Assembly (NCBI RefSeq): GCF_001704415.2
Contig: NC_030823.1
Location: forward strand, 72,230,458-72,294,457
Direction: 5' to 3'
DNA: 64,000 nucleotides
Source: Capra hircus
Lineage: Eukaryota > Chordata > Mammalia > Artiodactyla > Bovidae
Made by a program: the position numbers and the translations under genes. Below, piece after piece: positions 11,123 to 23,803 of this stretch. Every line of letters begins with the position of its first letter. Position 1 is the stretch's first letter. A model generated the notes under the pieces. It saw nothing but the letters and a program-made list of their open reading frames with translations, did no database searches and was not told the DNA's origin.

Positions 11123-12484
11123 CTCTTAACAATCTTAAAAATCATCAAGGCTCTCAAAGAATTTTTACATATGTGGTTTTACCTATTGATATAGATGTAT
11201 TAGAAATTGAAGCTGAGAATTTCTTGTTTTAACTCAAGAATACAGAAGCATCCATGTGTTAAGCTTTGTATTATCATACATCTCGTAGGCTAGGGAAACT
11301 CAACAGAGAAGGAGAAGGAAAGAGGGTGAATAATGTTTTAATATGATTATGAAAACAGTTTTGACCTTTCAAACTTCCAAGAGGGTCTCAGGGACCCAGG
11401 GGACCACCCTTGGATCCCATTACTTGGATCCACTGTGTGTTTATAGTTACACGGCTGGTCCTCTCATTGGCTTGTTAACTCCCGGAGGCCATGGATTATG
11501 TCTTTTTCATCTTTGTCTCTCTTCATCTCCTTCTAACTTTGCTCCAAAATAGGCATTCAGTGAAATTTTGCTGTTTTAGTGTTTGCAAGGCACTGCAGCA
11601 AAGAGAGCATTGCTATTTTTCTGGAGCCTGATTTAATCTAGGGAAGTCACTGAGATTTAGCATTTTGTCCAGAACTGATCAACCCCCTGTCCCCTAATCC
11701 TCTTCTGTGGTGCTCAACAATTTGAAAACTAACAAATATTAATAATAAAAAAGACAAAAGGAAATATGAATGTTTCACCTAGCACTTGTTCGGATTATAT
11801 TTTCACAAATCAAGTAAAGTTTCTTTCACTGCCATAGCAACGAACCTGAACTGTTCATTCCTTCATGCTGCTCCTCCTTTGTAAGGCATTGACCACCTAC
11901 ATTTCAGAGCAGGCTTTCAGTGAAATGCCCTCAGCATGACCCGCGCATGGTCAAAACCCCACATAGAATGAGTCACTTTCAGCTGAAGGTGCATGGCTGA
12001 GCCCAGCCAGGAATTCTCTCTGACTTGACTACCCCCATCTAAATGAATGAGGTCAAGAAAAACACGGAGGGGAAAAGAGGTCAGGAGCAGCCACAGGGCA
12101 ATTCCTGAGCACTTGGTATAACATGAAGATCACAAATGGAGCACCTGTCATTTCTGAGGCAGCCTCGGCTGGAGTGCTCTTTGGAACTTTTGATAGCTTT
12201 GTTAAGGAAGCAGTCTCTTCCCTCTGAAAACTCATCCTGCCAGTGGAACCGTTGAGTGGGCAGACCTTGGAGTAAAAGGTGGGTGAACCCTATCTATTTG
12301 GAGGTTCTGCCTTCCCTGGGAAAATAACAGGTTAAGACAGGAAAGGATCTTAGCATAATGTTGTAGGATGCATAAACGTCTCCCCTTCCCTCGGTCCTCC
12401 CACCCTGCTCCCCACCCCGATCTTGTTCCTCAGGTCTGATTTTTTTTTTTTTTCCATTAAGAACTGCTAGGTCTGTGCCGTCAG
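11123..12484. other. Unique DNA, no gene seen
   Basis: No coding exon, RNA gene or recognisable repeat was found, apart from a poly-T run at 12439-12453. Confidence 0.5.
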
Positions 12485-12601
12485 GAAAGGGCAACCCCAC
12501 TCCAGTATGCTTGCCTGAGAAATCCCATGGACAGAGGAGCCTGGCAGGCTCTAGTCCATGGGGTCACAAGAGTCGGACATGACTGAAGCAACAGCACAGC
12601 A
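12485..12601 (+). mobile_element. Bov-tA SINE, 3' part
   Basis: It contains the standard Bov-tA body phrases: ccactccagtatgcttgcct, then catggacagaggagcctggc, and the 3' phrase gagtcggacatgactgaag. The tRNA-derived head is missing. Confidence 0.85.
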
Positions 12602-12969
12602 AGTCTGTGCCATGGCTACCAAAATCTGCTCCTAGCCAGGGAGACAGCTGAGAAATAAAATTCATCTTTCATGGCAAGATGAGAAAAATTTAAACAAAAA
12701 AAATCTTCTCCATCCTTTGGCCTCCCCTTTCCTCCCACTAGGCATCGTATATCTGCACTGCACATCGACCAAAACGCCCCCATCGACAGACATACCTGCT
12801 CAGCTGCAAACAGCCATAGACTCCCAGCGTCAGTCGGGCAATTCCTTAAAGACAACATTTCTTCATGGCGCTTAGATCTGGCTTATGTAAACTGTCCATA
12901 GTGCATCATTCATTGGGCATCAATATAATGCCTCTCTCTCAGAAAACTTACATAACTGTACCTTGAATT

Positions 12970-13095
12970 CTAACAGGTGGAACAATTCTCAGAGCTTTCC
13001 GAGATGCTATTTCCAGTTTATAATCCTCAGATTTGGCTCAAATAAAATTTTCCTTTTCTTTCTTAGGCTAGCTGATTATTTTTTTTTGTCGACAC
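12970..13095 (+). mobile_element. ERV1-like LTR fragment
   Basis: It shares ordered words with 9601-9700 (ttctcagagct, gagatgctatttcc, then a cctcag..ttggctcaaataaaa block holding an AATAAA). Only the R/U5 end is recognisable, followed by a T-rich stretch to 13090. Confidence 0.5.
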
Positions 13096-13823
13096 AACTG
13101 TCATTTTACATCATTTTGTCTGATAACGGGGACTTCCTGCCCTCCCCACCCCCAACCCCCTTCTTTTCCCTCTCCAGTCTGCCTAACAAGAGGGAAAGTT
13201 CTGTTTCTCAACCCTTCTGCATGACACTATTCCTAACAGACGGATTTACTCATATTATCCAACTAATGGAAGCTCAGATGCAGGAAAATGAACTAGAGAT
13301 GGGATAACCTGCCCTGCACGTGCTGCCTTGACCCTGCTGGTCACGCGTAGTTGGGTGGCAGGGGACTGGTGAGGCAGACTAGCTGGTGTCTGTTTGCCTA
13401 GGAGAGCTGAGAGCCTCTTGGGAAAGAAGGCCCGGAGTCTGGCTTGATCCCCTCCCCTCAGTGGGGCGGGCAGAGACAATTCTGACCAAGCCTTGTGCTT
13501 CTGCACGTTTTCCGCTGGCCCGTGGCATGCGAACGTGCACTGGAGCTCTCAGGAGCCTCACACGTAACCGTAAAAATCACTCCCCAGGAAGTCTGGGGAG
13601 ACTTGGTAGCAATCAGGCACCGTGAGAGAGGCCCACACAGCGGAGGGGACTGACCAGCAAAGCCGCGGCACAGCTTCAGCCCCCCGGTGTTTCCTCTTGG
13701 TTGTTCAGCCTGGTTTTCAGGAAGCACGTCAGGTGGGCATAGGAGCCCCTGCTAAGCGGGTTGCTTAGGGTGCCAGTGACTGCAGTGTTAGAGGGAGGCC
13801 ACTTCCCTCTGGGGAGAAGTAGG
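13096..13823. other. Unique, fairly GC-rich DNA, no gene seen
   Basis: Overlapping open frames on both strands at 13255-13727 follow base composition. They lack any family resemblance or splice context. Confidence 0.4.
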
Positions 13824-14009
13824 GTTGCCACATTTAGCAAATAGAAAGTCAGGCCAGCCAGTCAAATTTGAATTGCAGATAGGCAACACATCCTATTTTA
13901 GGATCTGTATAATCTCAACTATTCCACGGATTATATTTATGCTAAAACATTATTCATGGTTTATCTGAGAGTCAGATTTAACTGGGTGTTCCGTGCTTTT
14001 TCCTGGCAG
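13824..14009. mobile_element. Palindromic non-autonomous DNA transposon fossil
   Basis: The left end (gggttgccacatttagcaaa) and the right end (tgtgttccgtgc..ctggcag region) are decayed inverted copies around a central palindrome-like core. The middle words caaatttgaattgcagata and tatctgagagtcagatttaa are near reverse complements. It matches a common mammalian MITE-like element whose exact family name I cannot state. Confidence 0.6.
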
Positions 14010-14244
14010 TCTTAGAAGTGGCCAGAACCTTGGGGACATTGGGAGATTGTACCTCACGTTATGGACAAAGTATCCTTGATTGTAGTAGCTACTGAGAGCA
14101 GAGGTGAGAACACCGTATGTACCTTCATCACAGGCAGACCCGGCCACCCAGCCGCAGACAGCCCCCAACGGGGCCACTAGCAAAGGAGAAGGGTACATGC
14201 CGCATGGCGGCTGACTGATTTAACCTACTAATATTTATTTAGGG

Positions 14245-14540
14245 CGTTCCGGATTTCTTTGGAAGGGATGATGCTAAAGCTGAAACTCCAGTACTTTGGC
14301 CACTTCACGCGAAGAGTTGACTCATTGGAAAAGACTCTGATGCTGGGAGGGATTGAGGGCAGGAGGAGAAGGGGACGACAGAGGATGAGATGTCTGGATG
14401 GCATCACTGACTCGACGGATGTGAGTCTGAGTGACCTCCGGGAGTTGATGATGGACAGGGAGGCCTGGCGTGCTGCGATTCATGGGATCGCAGAGTCGGA
14501 CCCAACTGAGCGACTCAACTGAACTGAACTGAACTGAACA
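14245..14540 (+). mobile_element. 5'-truncated BovB (or Bov-A-type) 3' end
   Basis: It encodes the BovB reverse-transcriptase C-terminal tail (MMLKLKLQYFGHFTRR, then SLEKTLMLGGIEGRRRRG). It ends in the CTGAA pentamer tail, four units of ctgaa at about 14518-14537. Confidence 0.88.
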
Positions 14541-15265
14541 GATCAGGTCCTGTGACCTATGAAAAAGCAAAATGCTTTCCAAGCCTTAAGAAGAAGACAG
14601 ACATGGTAATCAATGAAATGGGATGCAGAGGGAGCTGTGTGAGAAAAGAGAAGGAGGTGTGGAAGAGAAGGGAGTGTTTGGGAAACTGCAAACAATTCCA
14701 CGCGGAGGGATCACTGAGTTGTAAGAAGTACGTTACATGGGGAGAAGCCGGCAGGAACCACACCCCTGAAGGCCATCCACCCGAACCGCCGGAATCGGTG
14801 GTTCTGGCATTTACGCAAAGCCTCTGCACCCTCGTTACATCCTAGAACGCTTCCTGTTCACTGGCCTTTTGTACCCCTCCCAGCCTTAGGCTGAGCGTTC
14901 TGGTTCACCTGCCCACCTCAGGCTCAGCAATCCAGCCTCACTCTCTCCATCAACACTTCCTTCTCCCGGTGCTGGGGTGCTGGGTCTGGCTGTGTCCCCG
15001 GGCGGCTTGCAGCTCCGGAGATTTGCACCTGCTCGCAAGCCTCTTCTCCCCTGGGATTCTGTCCATGTATAGCCTCTAGGCTTTCTTCCTTCCTCTCTAA
15101 CTGCTTCCTCTACCGGGAGCCGCCCTTTAGAGGTCTGGATCCCTTGAATTTTGGGGTTAGTCTTGCTTCTCTCCTCATTCTGTCCTCTGTCTTCTCTGGG
15201 CATTTCCCCTCATTCTTGTGGTTCCGGTCACTTTCTTTAAGCTAATGTGTATTAAAAATCTCTCT
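14541..15265. other. Unique DNA, no gene seen
   Basis: Short open frames occur on both strands at 14552-15203. None has recognisable domains. Confidence 0.4.
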
Positions 15266-16730
15266 CTCCTGTACTGCCTTGTATCCTAAGCTTCAGGTCG
15301 CATAACCACCTGTTTACTCAACCTCTCTCTTCATGCCTCCTAAACACCTCAAGCTCAACATGCCCAAACTGACCTGATTATTATTATTTTTAAACAGCTT
15401 TTGGGAAGCACCATTTATAGACCAGAAAAGCATCTCATGATAAGTGTACAATTCAATGGTTTTTTTTAAAAACAAGTTTGCAGAGTTGGGAAACTATCAA
15501 AACAATCCAATTTTAAAACATTTCCATCACCCCCCAAAGATTCCTCTTGCCCATTTACAGTTACTTCCTGTCCCTCTGCCCAGGTGTGGCCGACCAGTAG
15601 TCTAGTTTCCGTCTCTCATATTAGTGGAGTCAGATAATACGTGATCCTCTGTGCCTGGCTGCTTTGGCTCATGGTTTTGAGGTGCATCCTTGCATCCTTG
15701 TCGTAACATGTATCGGTACTTTGTTCCTTTTATTGCCGAGTCATTTCTCATTGTAGGGATATACTACATTTTGTTTACCCATTCACTGATTCACAGACAT
15801 TTAGAGTTTCCACTCTTTGGCCACGATGAATAGTGTTCTAGGAACACTGGCGTCAAAGTCTTTGTGTGGCATTGCTGGGTCATGTGGTAAATTTATATTT
15901 AACTTTCAAAGAAACTGCCAAACTGTTCTCTAGTGACTTTGTGATGTGTTTCAGTCAAGGGCTTCACCATCTTCCCAGTTAATGCTTCAGAACCTTGGAA
16001 ATCCTTCTTTACTCCTCTCTCTCCATCTTTCCACATTCCATTTCTCACCAAGCCCAGTCGATTCTATCTCCCAGATATCTCTAGTACCATTTCCCCATCC
16101 TCACCCTCGCTATGACTCTCCTAACTTGGGCCACTGCTACTTCCTGCTTTAGCAGCCTCCTCACTCTTCTCTCTGCCTACCCCACCTTCTCCAATCCATT
16201 GATATATTAAAAAAAAAAAGGCTTGTGAAACATTTGATATGCACAAAAGAATAGAAGAAGCCATAAATAACTTATGGGGCAATAATAAAGCAAAAGCCTT
16301 ATTGGCCTGCCATCCAAATGGAGACCTGTTGCCAAAACTGTAGAAGTGCCCCGTGGGCTTTAATGCACCCAGTTCTTCTTCACGGGCTCCTTATTGTTCT
16401 TAAAGTTCAAACTCATTAGCTGTGCAAGCTCTTTAGAAACTTTGAAATCCTTTCCCAGGAATCTCTCACCATTCCTACCCCTATCCTTCCTACCATTCAG
16501 GTTCTTCAGTCACCCTCTCTTGGACATGTAAGATGCTCCCCAAGCACTGGGTGTTTCTCTTATCACAGCTCCCAGTACTTTGTAGTCACAGTTGCTCTTT
16601 TTTTTTTCCCCAATTACACACAGGTCTGAGAGGCCAGTGTATCTCCCATGCTTAGCACAGTGCTTGCATATGTTAGATGCTAGAAAGCATTTTCTGAGTG
16701 TTTAATGGAAATTGACTCATACACACAGAT
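15266..16730 (+). mobile_element. Ancient L2 LINE, interrupted
   Basis: L2-like words flank a younger insertion: cacctcaagctcaacatgcc near 15345 on the left, then ccagtcgattctatctccca and tcccatgcttagcacagtgc on the right. The L2 is broken by the old L1 fragment at 15385-15935 and by an A-rich unidentified insertion at about 16207-16340. Confidence 0.6.
15385..15935 (-). mobile_element. Old L1 (L1M-type) 3' end fragment
   Basis: The reverse-oriented L1 3' region is recognisable from the order ggttttgaggtgcatcc, ctcattgtagggatatacta, cattgctgggtcatgtggta and gaaactgccaaactgttctc. It is highly diverged. Confidence 0.65.
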
Positions 16731-17044
16731 GAAGATGCTTGTTAGATATTTGAAGGTCAAGAGAAATGTCTAGGCTAGATATATTGCTTTGGGAGAATGA
16801 AATCATATAAACTAAAGTTTAAACCGTAGTAGATGACACCCCATCTAGAGGGCGAAGGGTACAGTGGGATGTTACAGGAGAGGCGAACAGGTAGAAAGGG
16901 GCAAGGAGATGCAGGGAGCAGGGGGACCTGAGTCAACAGGGAGGTGGGCTGGGGTGGGCAGAGGGTAGTCTCTATGAGGTGCCAGAGGTCACAGTGTGGA
17001 AGCTTCTGAGAGGTCAAGGAGGATGAGGAGTGACAAAAATACAT
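16731..17044. other. Unique DNA, no gene seen
   Basis: The stretch is G-rich with no recognisable coding or repeat feature. Confidence 0.4.
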
Positions 17045-17582
17045 TGGGTCTGGATATAGGAATCGCTGACCAACCTAGACAGCATATTAAAAAGCAGAGA
17101 CATTACTTTGTCAACAAAGGTCCATCTAGTCAAAGCTATGGTTTTTCCACTAGTCATGTATGGATGTGAGAGTTGGACTATCAAGAAAGCTGAGTGCCGA
17201 AGAATTGATGCTTTTGAACTGTGGTGTTGGAGAAGACTCTTGAGAGTCCCTTGGACTGCAAGGAGATCCAACCAGTCCATCCTAAAGGAAATCATTCCTG
17301 ACTATTCATTGGAAAGACTGATGCTGAAGCTGAAACTCCAGTGCTTTGGCCACCTGATGCGAAGAACTGACTCATTGGAAAAGACCCTGATGCTGGGAAA
17401 GATTGAAGGTGGGAAGAGAAGGGGACGACAGAGGATGAGATGGTTGGATGGCATCCCTGACTCAATGGACATGAGTTTGAGCTAGCTCTGGGAGTTGGTG
17501 ATGGACAGGGAAGCCTGGCATGCTGCAGTCTGTGGGGTCCTAAAGAGTTGGACATGACTGAGCGACTGAACTGAGCTGAGCT
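17045..17582 (+). mobile_element. 5'-truncated BovB LINE
   Basis: The RT C-terminal region is readable from 17108 to 17485, with VMYGCESWTIKKAECRRIDA and AFELWCWRRLLRVPWTARRS. A TAG then breaks the frame within the SELRELV region. The 3' end is the short gagctgagctg tail. Confidence 0.9.
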
Positions 17583-18417
17583 GGAGGCCTGTCAGGGCTC
17601 TGAAGGCGCTGAGGCCGGAATGCTATGGGTTGAGGAGGGATGTATTTGAGGAAAGAACGTTTTTAGTGTGAGTGTCGGGGAGAGGAGCTTTTGAGGAGGT
17701 TGGGTTGCTGGATGTGCAGATCTGAAGGAGGGTTCTGATCTTTAGGACAGCAGTGAGCTAAGGTTTCATTTAAATGGTTTTGAGTATTTTCTCTGTCCCA
17801 GACACAGCGCTGGGGTGAGCGTGTTTTCAGCTTGTGGGAAAGATCCGACAGAGTCCCTGACTAGGGAATCACTGGAGCGGCAAGATTTACAGGGTCCGAG
17901 GACTGGGCATGCGGAGACTCAAGGAAATAAGGTGAGGGTGGATATCGAACTCTTGCGGTCTCCTTCTAAATTCAGCGAGTTTTTAGCCTAATGTGTTTCC
18001 TTCCTTCGATTTTTGGTTTTTGAGAGGCACATGGATCTGACTTCTCCATCTGTCCATTTCTGTTGGAGGGCGGGAGGGGAAGAAGGTGGGAAGTTGAATC
18101 GCTTAAGGCCCCCTTTCCCTCACGTTTAGCCACAGTATGTAGGTTTTATTCTCATTTCCGCCTCCTCCTGCTGTTCCTGGTCTGTGTACAGTCACACCTG
18201 TAAAGCAGGAGATGTCTTTCCCAGGTTGGTTGAATTTTTCCTTTTCTGTCTGATGAGAGGTACATGAAGTTTGAAGTCTTGGAAATAGCCTGGGAAACAG
18301 CTTTATAGCAAGGGAGGGGCAATGTCTAGGTTTAGGATGTTAAGAGTTTTGACAGGTGTTTGCCAGCAGAGGGAGCCCCAGGGCTGGGCGAGAAAGCTCA
18401 GACTGCGTGTGTACACG
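17583..18417. other. Unique DNA, no gene seen
   Basis: Nothing coding is visible. A CTCF-like core, CCAGCAGAGGGAGC (18364-18377, one mismatch to the usual consensus), is the only motif noted. Confidence 0.4.
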
Positions 18418-18593
18418 CGTGCTGACTCCATGGACCATAGCCCAGGCTCATCTGTCCATGGGGTTCCCCAGGCAAGAATAATGCAGTGGGTTGCCATTTC
18501 CTACTACAAGGTATCTTCCCCATTCAGGTATCGAACCCGAGTCTCCTGCACTGGCAGGTGGCTTCTTTACCATTGTGCCACCTGGGAAGCACA
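18418..18593 (-). mobile_element. Bov-tA SINE
   Basis: On the minus strand it runs from the tRNA-like head (cttcccaggtggcacaatgg) through the B-box-like gggttcgatacctg region to the catggacagatgagcctggg block. It is moderately diverged. Confidence 0.85.
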
Positions 18594-18778
18594 GACTCCT
18601 GGGGTTTAAAAATCTCAGTCCAGAGGGTTTTTGGGTTTATGGGTTAAGATAAGAGAAGATGAAAGAGGGAAGGAGGGAGGAAGAAGACGGGCTCACAATA
18701 CACCAACATATACACAGAAACAGTCACACAAAAATCACATAACCCCACCCCCCACCCCTCCCTCCACGTGCTCACAGT

Positions 18779-18935
18779 TTCTGCTTCAGTCCAGTGATTC
18801 CTAAAACTTGCTGTGCAGTTAAATCATCTGGGGGAGCTAAGGGCAGATTCCCAGGCCCTTGAATGGGAGCCATCAAGGTTGGGACCCAGGAATCTGTATT
18901 TTTGCAAAGTGCCCAGGAGATTCTGAAGTAGTCTT
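18779..18935. mobile_element. MER5-type hAT DNA transposon fossil
   Basis: The characteristic internal words are present in order: ttaaatcatctgggggagct, gattcccaggccc, ggacccaggaatctgtattt, and cccaggagattctgaa. Confidence 0.65.
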
Positions 18936-21419
18936 TAGACAAACAAACTGGCAAACACCTCTGGGTAGTTAGGTAAATATTTCAAGTAGAGCTTGTTTGA
19001 GACTGAATTTAATGGCTCCAGCCATCAACATGTTGAGTGGTAAAAGAATGTAATCCATGGATGCTGTTGTGACTGAGTCATTTCCTTTCTCTCTTTCCTT
19101 CTTTTTCTCCCCTCTCTCTTCTTTCCTTTCCAAGTAATTTTTGTATTCATTAATATAATACAAAGTCACATGATATCAAAAGGCTTATAATGCTAACAGC
19201 AACCCTTGCTTCTCCCTTCCCCATGCCCAGGTCCCTTTCAAGGGCAACCACATTTTAAAATCCTATTTCTTTTCTCTGATTAACTCCATATTTTAAAACA
19301 TTTACTGCCGTTCTTGATTTTGTAACATTAGAAATTATTTATTGATTTCCCACTAAGGACTATTAGGACTTGCCATTTTATTTTACAACACACACAGATG
19401 CTCATTCCCTTCCAGCTAGGTTCCTAACACTATTAAATCACAATTTTAATTAAATCATTAGTCAGTGTTCATATTATGATGACTGATTTTTTTTGCAGCT
19501 CTACCGTTTGCTGTACTGTGATTGCGTTTCTTTGTTTTCCTCTATGCCGCCTCCCCCCACCAAGAGTTAATAATCGTCTCATTTTTGTTTGTTTGCTCAC
19601 TCAGTTGTCATGTTCTCCAAATCCTCTGGTAAAAGCAATACAGCTCAAATAAATGGGTCCAATTAATTGGATAATCTATATTTTTTTTCCCTCGGAGACA
19701 TTTGTTTTGGAGCCCCGGGTCCTCCTGTTCCAATCCAGACTAGGAGCTTGATAGGCTGGTAACTGGGACCTCCTTTACCATCCACCTGACCACCCCAGCT
19801 CTTTCTGGCTTACTTCCTCATGAATAACAGGGAACTGAACGTGGGGTGCTGTTTCACACTGAACACTTGTGCATGGACTTGGATCCACCAGACCCTGGTC
19901 ACGTACAGGCCAGGATGTCAGCTCTGCCAGCGTCCTTACTTTACCCTCGTCCTGATTCATTGTTTGGCTGAGGAAGGATTATTTTCTTCTGAAACTGGAA
20001 GACGTTGCTGTATTGCCTTTCAGTTTCTAGCTTCCAGTGTGGATACTGAGAAGTTCAATTTCTGTTTGGACTCCTGATCTGGCTTTGTGAGCTGTTTTTC
20101 TTCTCTCTAGAACTTTTGGGATCCTTTCCCCCCTCCACCCCCTGGTGTTGTAACATTCCTAATTATGTGCTTTGAGGAGACAGTTTTGTGTTTTGTTTTG
20201 GTTCATTGTGTTGAACACCCACTGGGTCCTTTCAATATGGAAATTCAAATCTTTCATTATAGGAAATTTTGGAGAAATTATCTTTCTGGTTAATATATTC
20301 CCCTCCATTTTCTCTGTGTTCTCTTTTTGGACTTATTAGAAGATGTCAGAGCTTTGGATGGATTGGATCTTGTAAACTTCTTATTTTTTTGGTCCTAACT
20401 TTCATCTCTTAACCTTTCTGTCCTACTTTCTGTGAGATTTTGTCAATTTTATCTTCCCTGTGTTTCATTTTAATTTTTAAATTTCCTGTTATGTTTTTAT
20501 TTTACAAAGCTCCTGTCTGTGCGTGACTACTTTTTTTTTTTTTTAAACAAAACACTGACTGCTTGATCTTCATTGATGGACACACTGCCTTCTTTTATCT
20601 CTGAGGGGCTATCAATGTTGTCAAGGGCTATTGTTAGTAATTTCTTCTGACCCTCAAATATCAGTATGTATAATCTTTTTTCCCTTTGGTTGTATAGTTT
20701 CTCCAAGGAGGAATGGTTCATTCCTCTGCCTACAGTGGGCTGGAGTAAGGAGAACGAAGAGGCGTATAAGTTGGGCTGTGTGTGTTTTGGGAACTAAGTC
20801 AGGATAAGGGGCTGGACAAGTCATCTTTCAGTGTGGAGGCTTCCTCTCATCCTGTTTCCAGCTCTATGCCTGAACCACCTTTTGCTGTGGCTGATGTCCC
20901 CGAGCCTGGCACCTCTTTAGCCAATTTCTGCAGAAAACAAACTTTCCTCCTTCTTGGAGGGCCCATCTCTTCCTCTGCCTGAAGGTTTCTGGTGCCCTGA
21001 TCCTTGAGATTCTCCTGGGCTCTGTGGCTTCTCATTGCCCTCCTACCAGGGGCTGTTGGGGTTCAATAGTCTCCAGTTGGCTAAGTCGCTTATCCCTCAT
21101 CTGTTCACTTTCCATCTTCTGAAAGGGCGTTGACATTTCTCATCTATTGTTTCCATGCTCGTTCTCTTTTGTTCTTGTCCCTTATAGCATGCACATTATT
21201 CTACTGGGATCGGTGTACTTTGTAAGGGAGTAGAAATAGATGTTTGTTCCACTGGAATGTTTAACCCTAGGAAGCTCTTTTGCGTAGCCTGACAGGCTTT
21301 TTTGAGAAGCCTATAGTAGTGCCATCTTCTGTTCCTCCCAAGATACCCAAAAATCAAGACTGTGGGAGGGAGACTTTTTATTAAGTCATTTGAATGGAAG
21401 AAAAGAAGGGGGAATCTTT
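18936..21419. other. No gene seen; contains old repeat-like sequence
   Basis: A pyrimidine tract covers 19080-19132 and a poly-T run 20529-20544. T-rich sequence at about 20080-20720 resembles an ancient mammalian interspersed repeat that I cannot place in a family. Short ORFs on both strands show no family resemblance. Confidence 0.4.
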
Positions 21420-21770
21420 CATTTGTTCACTCATCCTTTTTCCCCAGATATTTATTGAGCCCTAGTAAATGTCCAATGTGCTTGGTGCCAGGAATGTACA
21501 AGCTGAGCAATGTCTGGTGTCTTCCTTCAAGGAGATGGTAGTTAAGTATAAGGAGGGTAGGCAAGGAAGTCAAAGCTCAGAGTAGCATAATAATAGCTGT
21601 AGTATAGTAGTAAATCTAAGGTCACAATTGTGTAATAACAATGTGTATAGGGTGCTAACGGGGAAAGAGTAGGGTAGCCAAGTCAGCCCAAGGCAGTGGG
21701 AAAGCTTTCTGGGAGGAAGGGATCCTGGGGCTAAGTTTTGAAGAATGAGTACAAGTTACGGAGATGAAGA
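21420..21770 (+). repeat. Ancient L2-like repeat fragment
   Basis: The words ccagatatttattgagccct, gcttggtgccagg and ccttcaaggagatgg, followed by the gggaggaagggatcctggggctaag block, match the common mammalian repeat built on TTTATTGAGC...TGCCAGG. Family assignment is tentative. Confidence 0.45.
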
Positions 21771-22352
21771 AATTGGGGGAAGGCTGTACCCAGCAGAGGG
21801 AACTGTCTGTGATTAGATAAGGAGTCTAGAGATAGCTTGAGATTTCAGAGCGACCTCAAGTAGATTGAAGTGGCTGGAGCAGGGGTCCATTTGGGGAGAG
21901 GCCTGAGTCACTGAACTATAAATATTCACATTAGCATGATGCTGGGACGAGTAATGAAAGCTGCAAAAACCGTAATATCTTCTTCTCTCCGTGAATTTGA
22001 GCAAATTAAAAGAAATTATTTGTATTAATAAAAGGAGGATACCGTGTGATTATATAAAGAGATAAGATATGTAAAGTGCTGGCTCAATAGTAGGATTGTA
22101 AAGTATTCCAGCTCTTTCTTGACAAACCTGCCTTAAACCCTTCTACTCGCTCCAGTTTCCTAACAGTTGTAAAACAGATTCTAGAAAAGCTTAACTGTTA
22201 AAATCTTTTCCCTCTTTCTGTTTCTGCCAGATAAGGATTACTTAAGCATCTTTTAACTGAATATTTTATTTTGTTTAATCAGAAGATGCCGTGATGATAA
22301 GTTCTTGGGTGTTTGGGGCACTTTTGTATAAAGTTTCTTGCAAGGCTCCTGG
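21771..22352. other. Unique DNA, no gene seen
   Basis: AT-rich sequence with no recognisable feature. Confidence 0.4.
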
Positions 22353-22478
22353 GTGGAACCAAGATAATTGAGTTCCAGTCTCCCTCTCCTCCACTGACAT
22401 ATATGTGACCTTGGACAAGGCCCTGCCCGTCTTGGCTTCAGTTCCCTCACCTGGCAAACAAGAGGAATTAGATTACAT
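22353..22478 (+). mobile_element. MIR SINE fragment
   Basis: It contains the MIR core order: gttccagtctccctctcctc, tgtgaccttggacaagg, cttcagttccctcacctggc. Confidence 0.7.
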
Positions 22479-23708
22479 TTAAGATTTGTTCCAGCTCGGA
22501 AATTGGATGCATGGAGCTTTTTAGCTCTACTGAAATTAGTATCAAGAAAGAGCTAGGATTTTTGGATTTTATTTTCATATCATACATAAGAGGGAAAGGC
22601 AATTCCTTTCAAAATTTGGCAAGCAAGCAGAAGTGAGATTCTTCCATCTTTCCTCACTTCTCCCGCGCTTCTTTCAGCTTCTGACCGTGATTTACTCACA
22701 CAGAACCCAAAGAAAAATACTGGCACTAAAAGAAAAAAAAAATTCAAGTGTGTCTCTTTGAATTGGTAAGCTCTGTTGGAAAATTTGGGGGAGCAGGACT
22801 CTTCAAAGTCAACTGTTGTGAAAACACACCAGCGTCGTCTACAAGCAGTTTCCAAAGCGTAGGTTTAGCAGTTTTTAGTCCCCTCAACTGACTGAACCCT
22901 TCTGGGTGGTACTGTCTGTTGATGGCAAGGGAGGATTTGGGTAAATGGGGGTGTGGAGGGTCTCTAATGGACCTGAGACCAGGGTGTTTGGATTCTGTCT
23001 GATCAGATGCTTTTAAGGCTCAGAAGTTCAGTATCCTGAGCAGCAGGCTGGACTGGGATTAAGGAATAGACGAACAGCACAGAAAGAATTTTGATAGATC
23101 ACTTTTAGGCCTCCCTTAGTCCTTTGAACAAGACTCCTTGAGATAAAACATGCCTTCTTCAAAGCTCTGGATCTCAATATTAAAAATATTAAACTAGCTG
23201 ATAACTGGACACAAAAAGCAGGTATCACCACTGTTAGCAATTCCCACGATACAGCTGAGTGTTTGTGCTCTGTCCTCGCTTTAAAGCCAGTTTATAAAAA
23301 CACAACCTGCAATCTTTGTATGATTTCAACAGACCATGCAGACAGTTTTAAAACTATTTTTGCAACTTTTAGTTCCAACTTGGCTTTCTGTCCCAAAATG
23401 ATCAGAATGTGCTCAGTGCCAGTAACAGACCTCTGGTCCCATCTGTGTTTTATGGCATCTTTCCTCCTTGCACAGCGCAAAGCTCATAGGGCATTTCTCT
23501 TGGGTTTTTAGTTATCTGTTTTTGACTAGCATTTGACATTGAAGTCTCTTTCAGCCCAGCCCTCCAGTTTATCCCAAATAGATGCATTATTTCAACAGCA
23601 GTTTTTCTGAGGACCTACTATGGACTAGGCCCTGACACAAATGGTGATGCTATTGTATATTATTGTGATTTAAAAAAAGTCTTACCTTGGGATTTCAACC
23701 AAATTTGA
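22479..23708. other. Unique DNA, no gene seen
   Basis: A possible L2-like scrap occurs at 23590-23650. No coding evidence. Confidence 0.4.
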
Positions 23709-23803
23709 CTTCTTTTTATTGATCTCGTTTTTCTTTTTGCTTCTTTCTCTCCCTCTCCCTCCTCCTCTGCCTTCCCTTCTGCTTCATCTCTCTCTCTTCC
23801 TCT
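23709..23803. repeat. Pyrimidine (CT-rich) tract
   Basis: About 95 bp of nearly pure C/T on the plus strand. It creates a Leu/Pro/Ser-rich start in an otherwise unsupported 200-codon open frame (23719-24321). Confidence 0.8.
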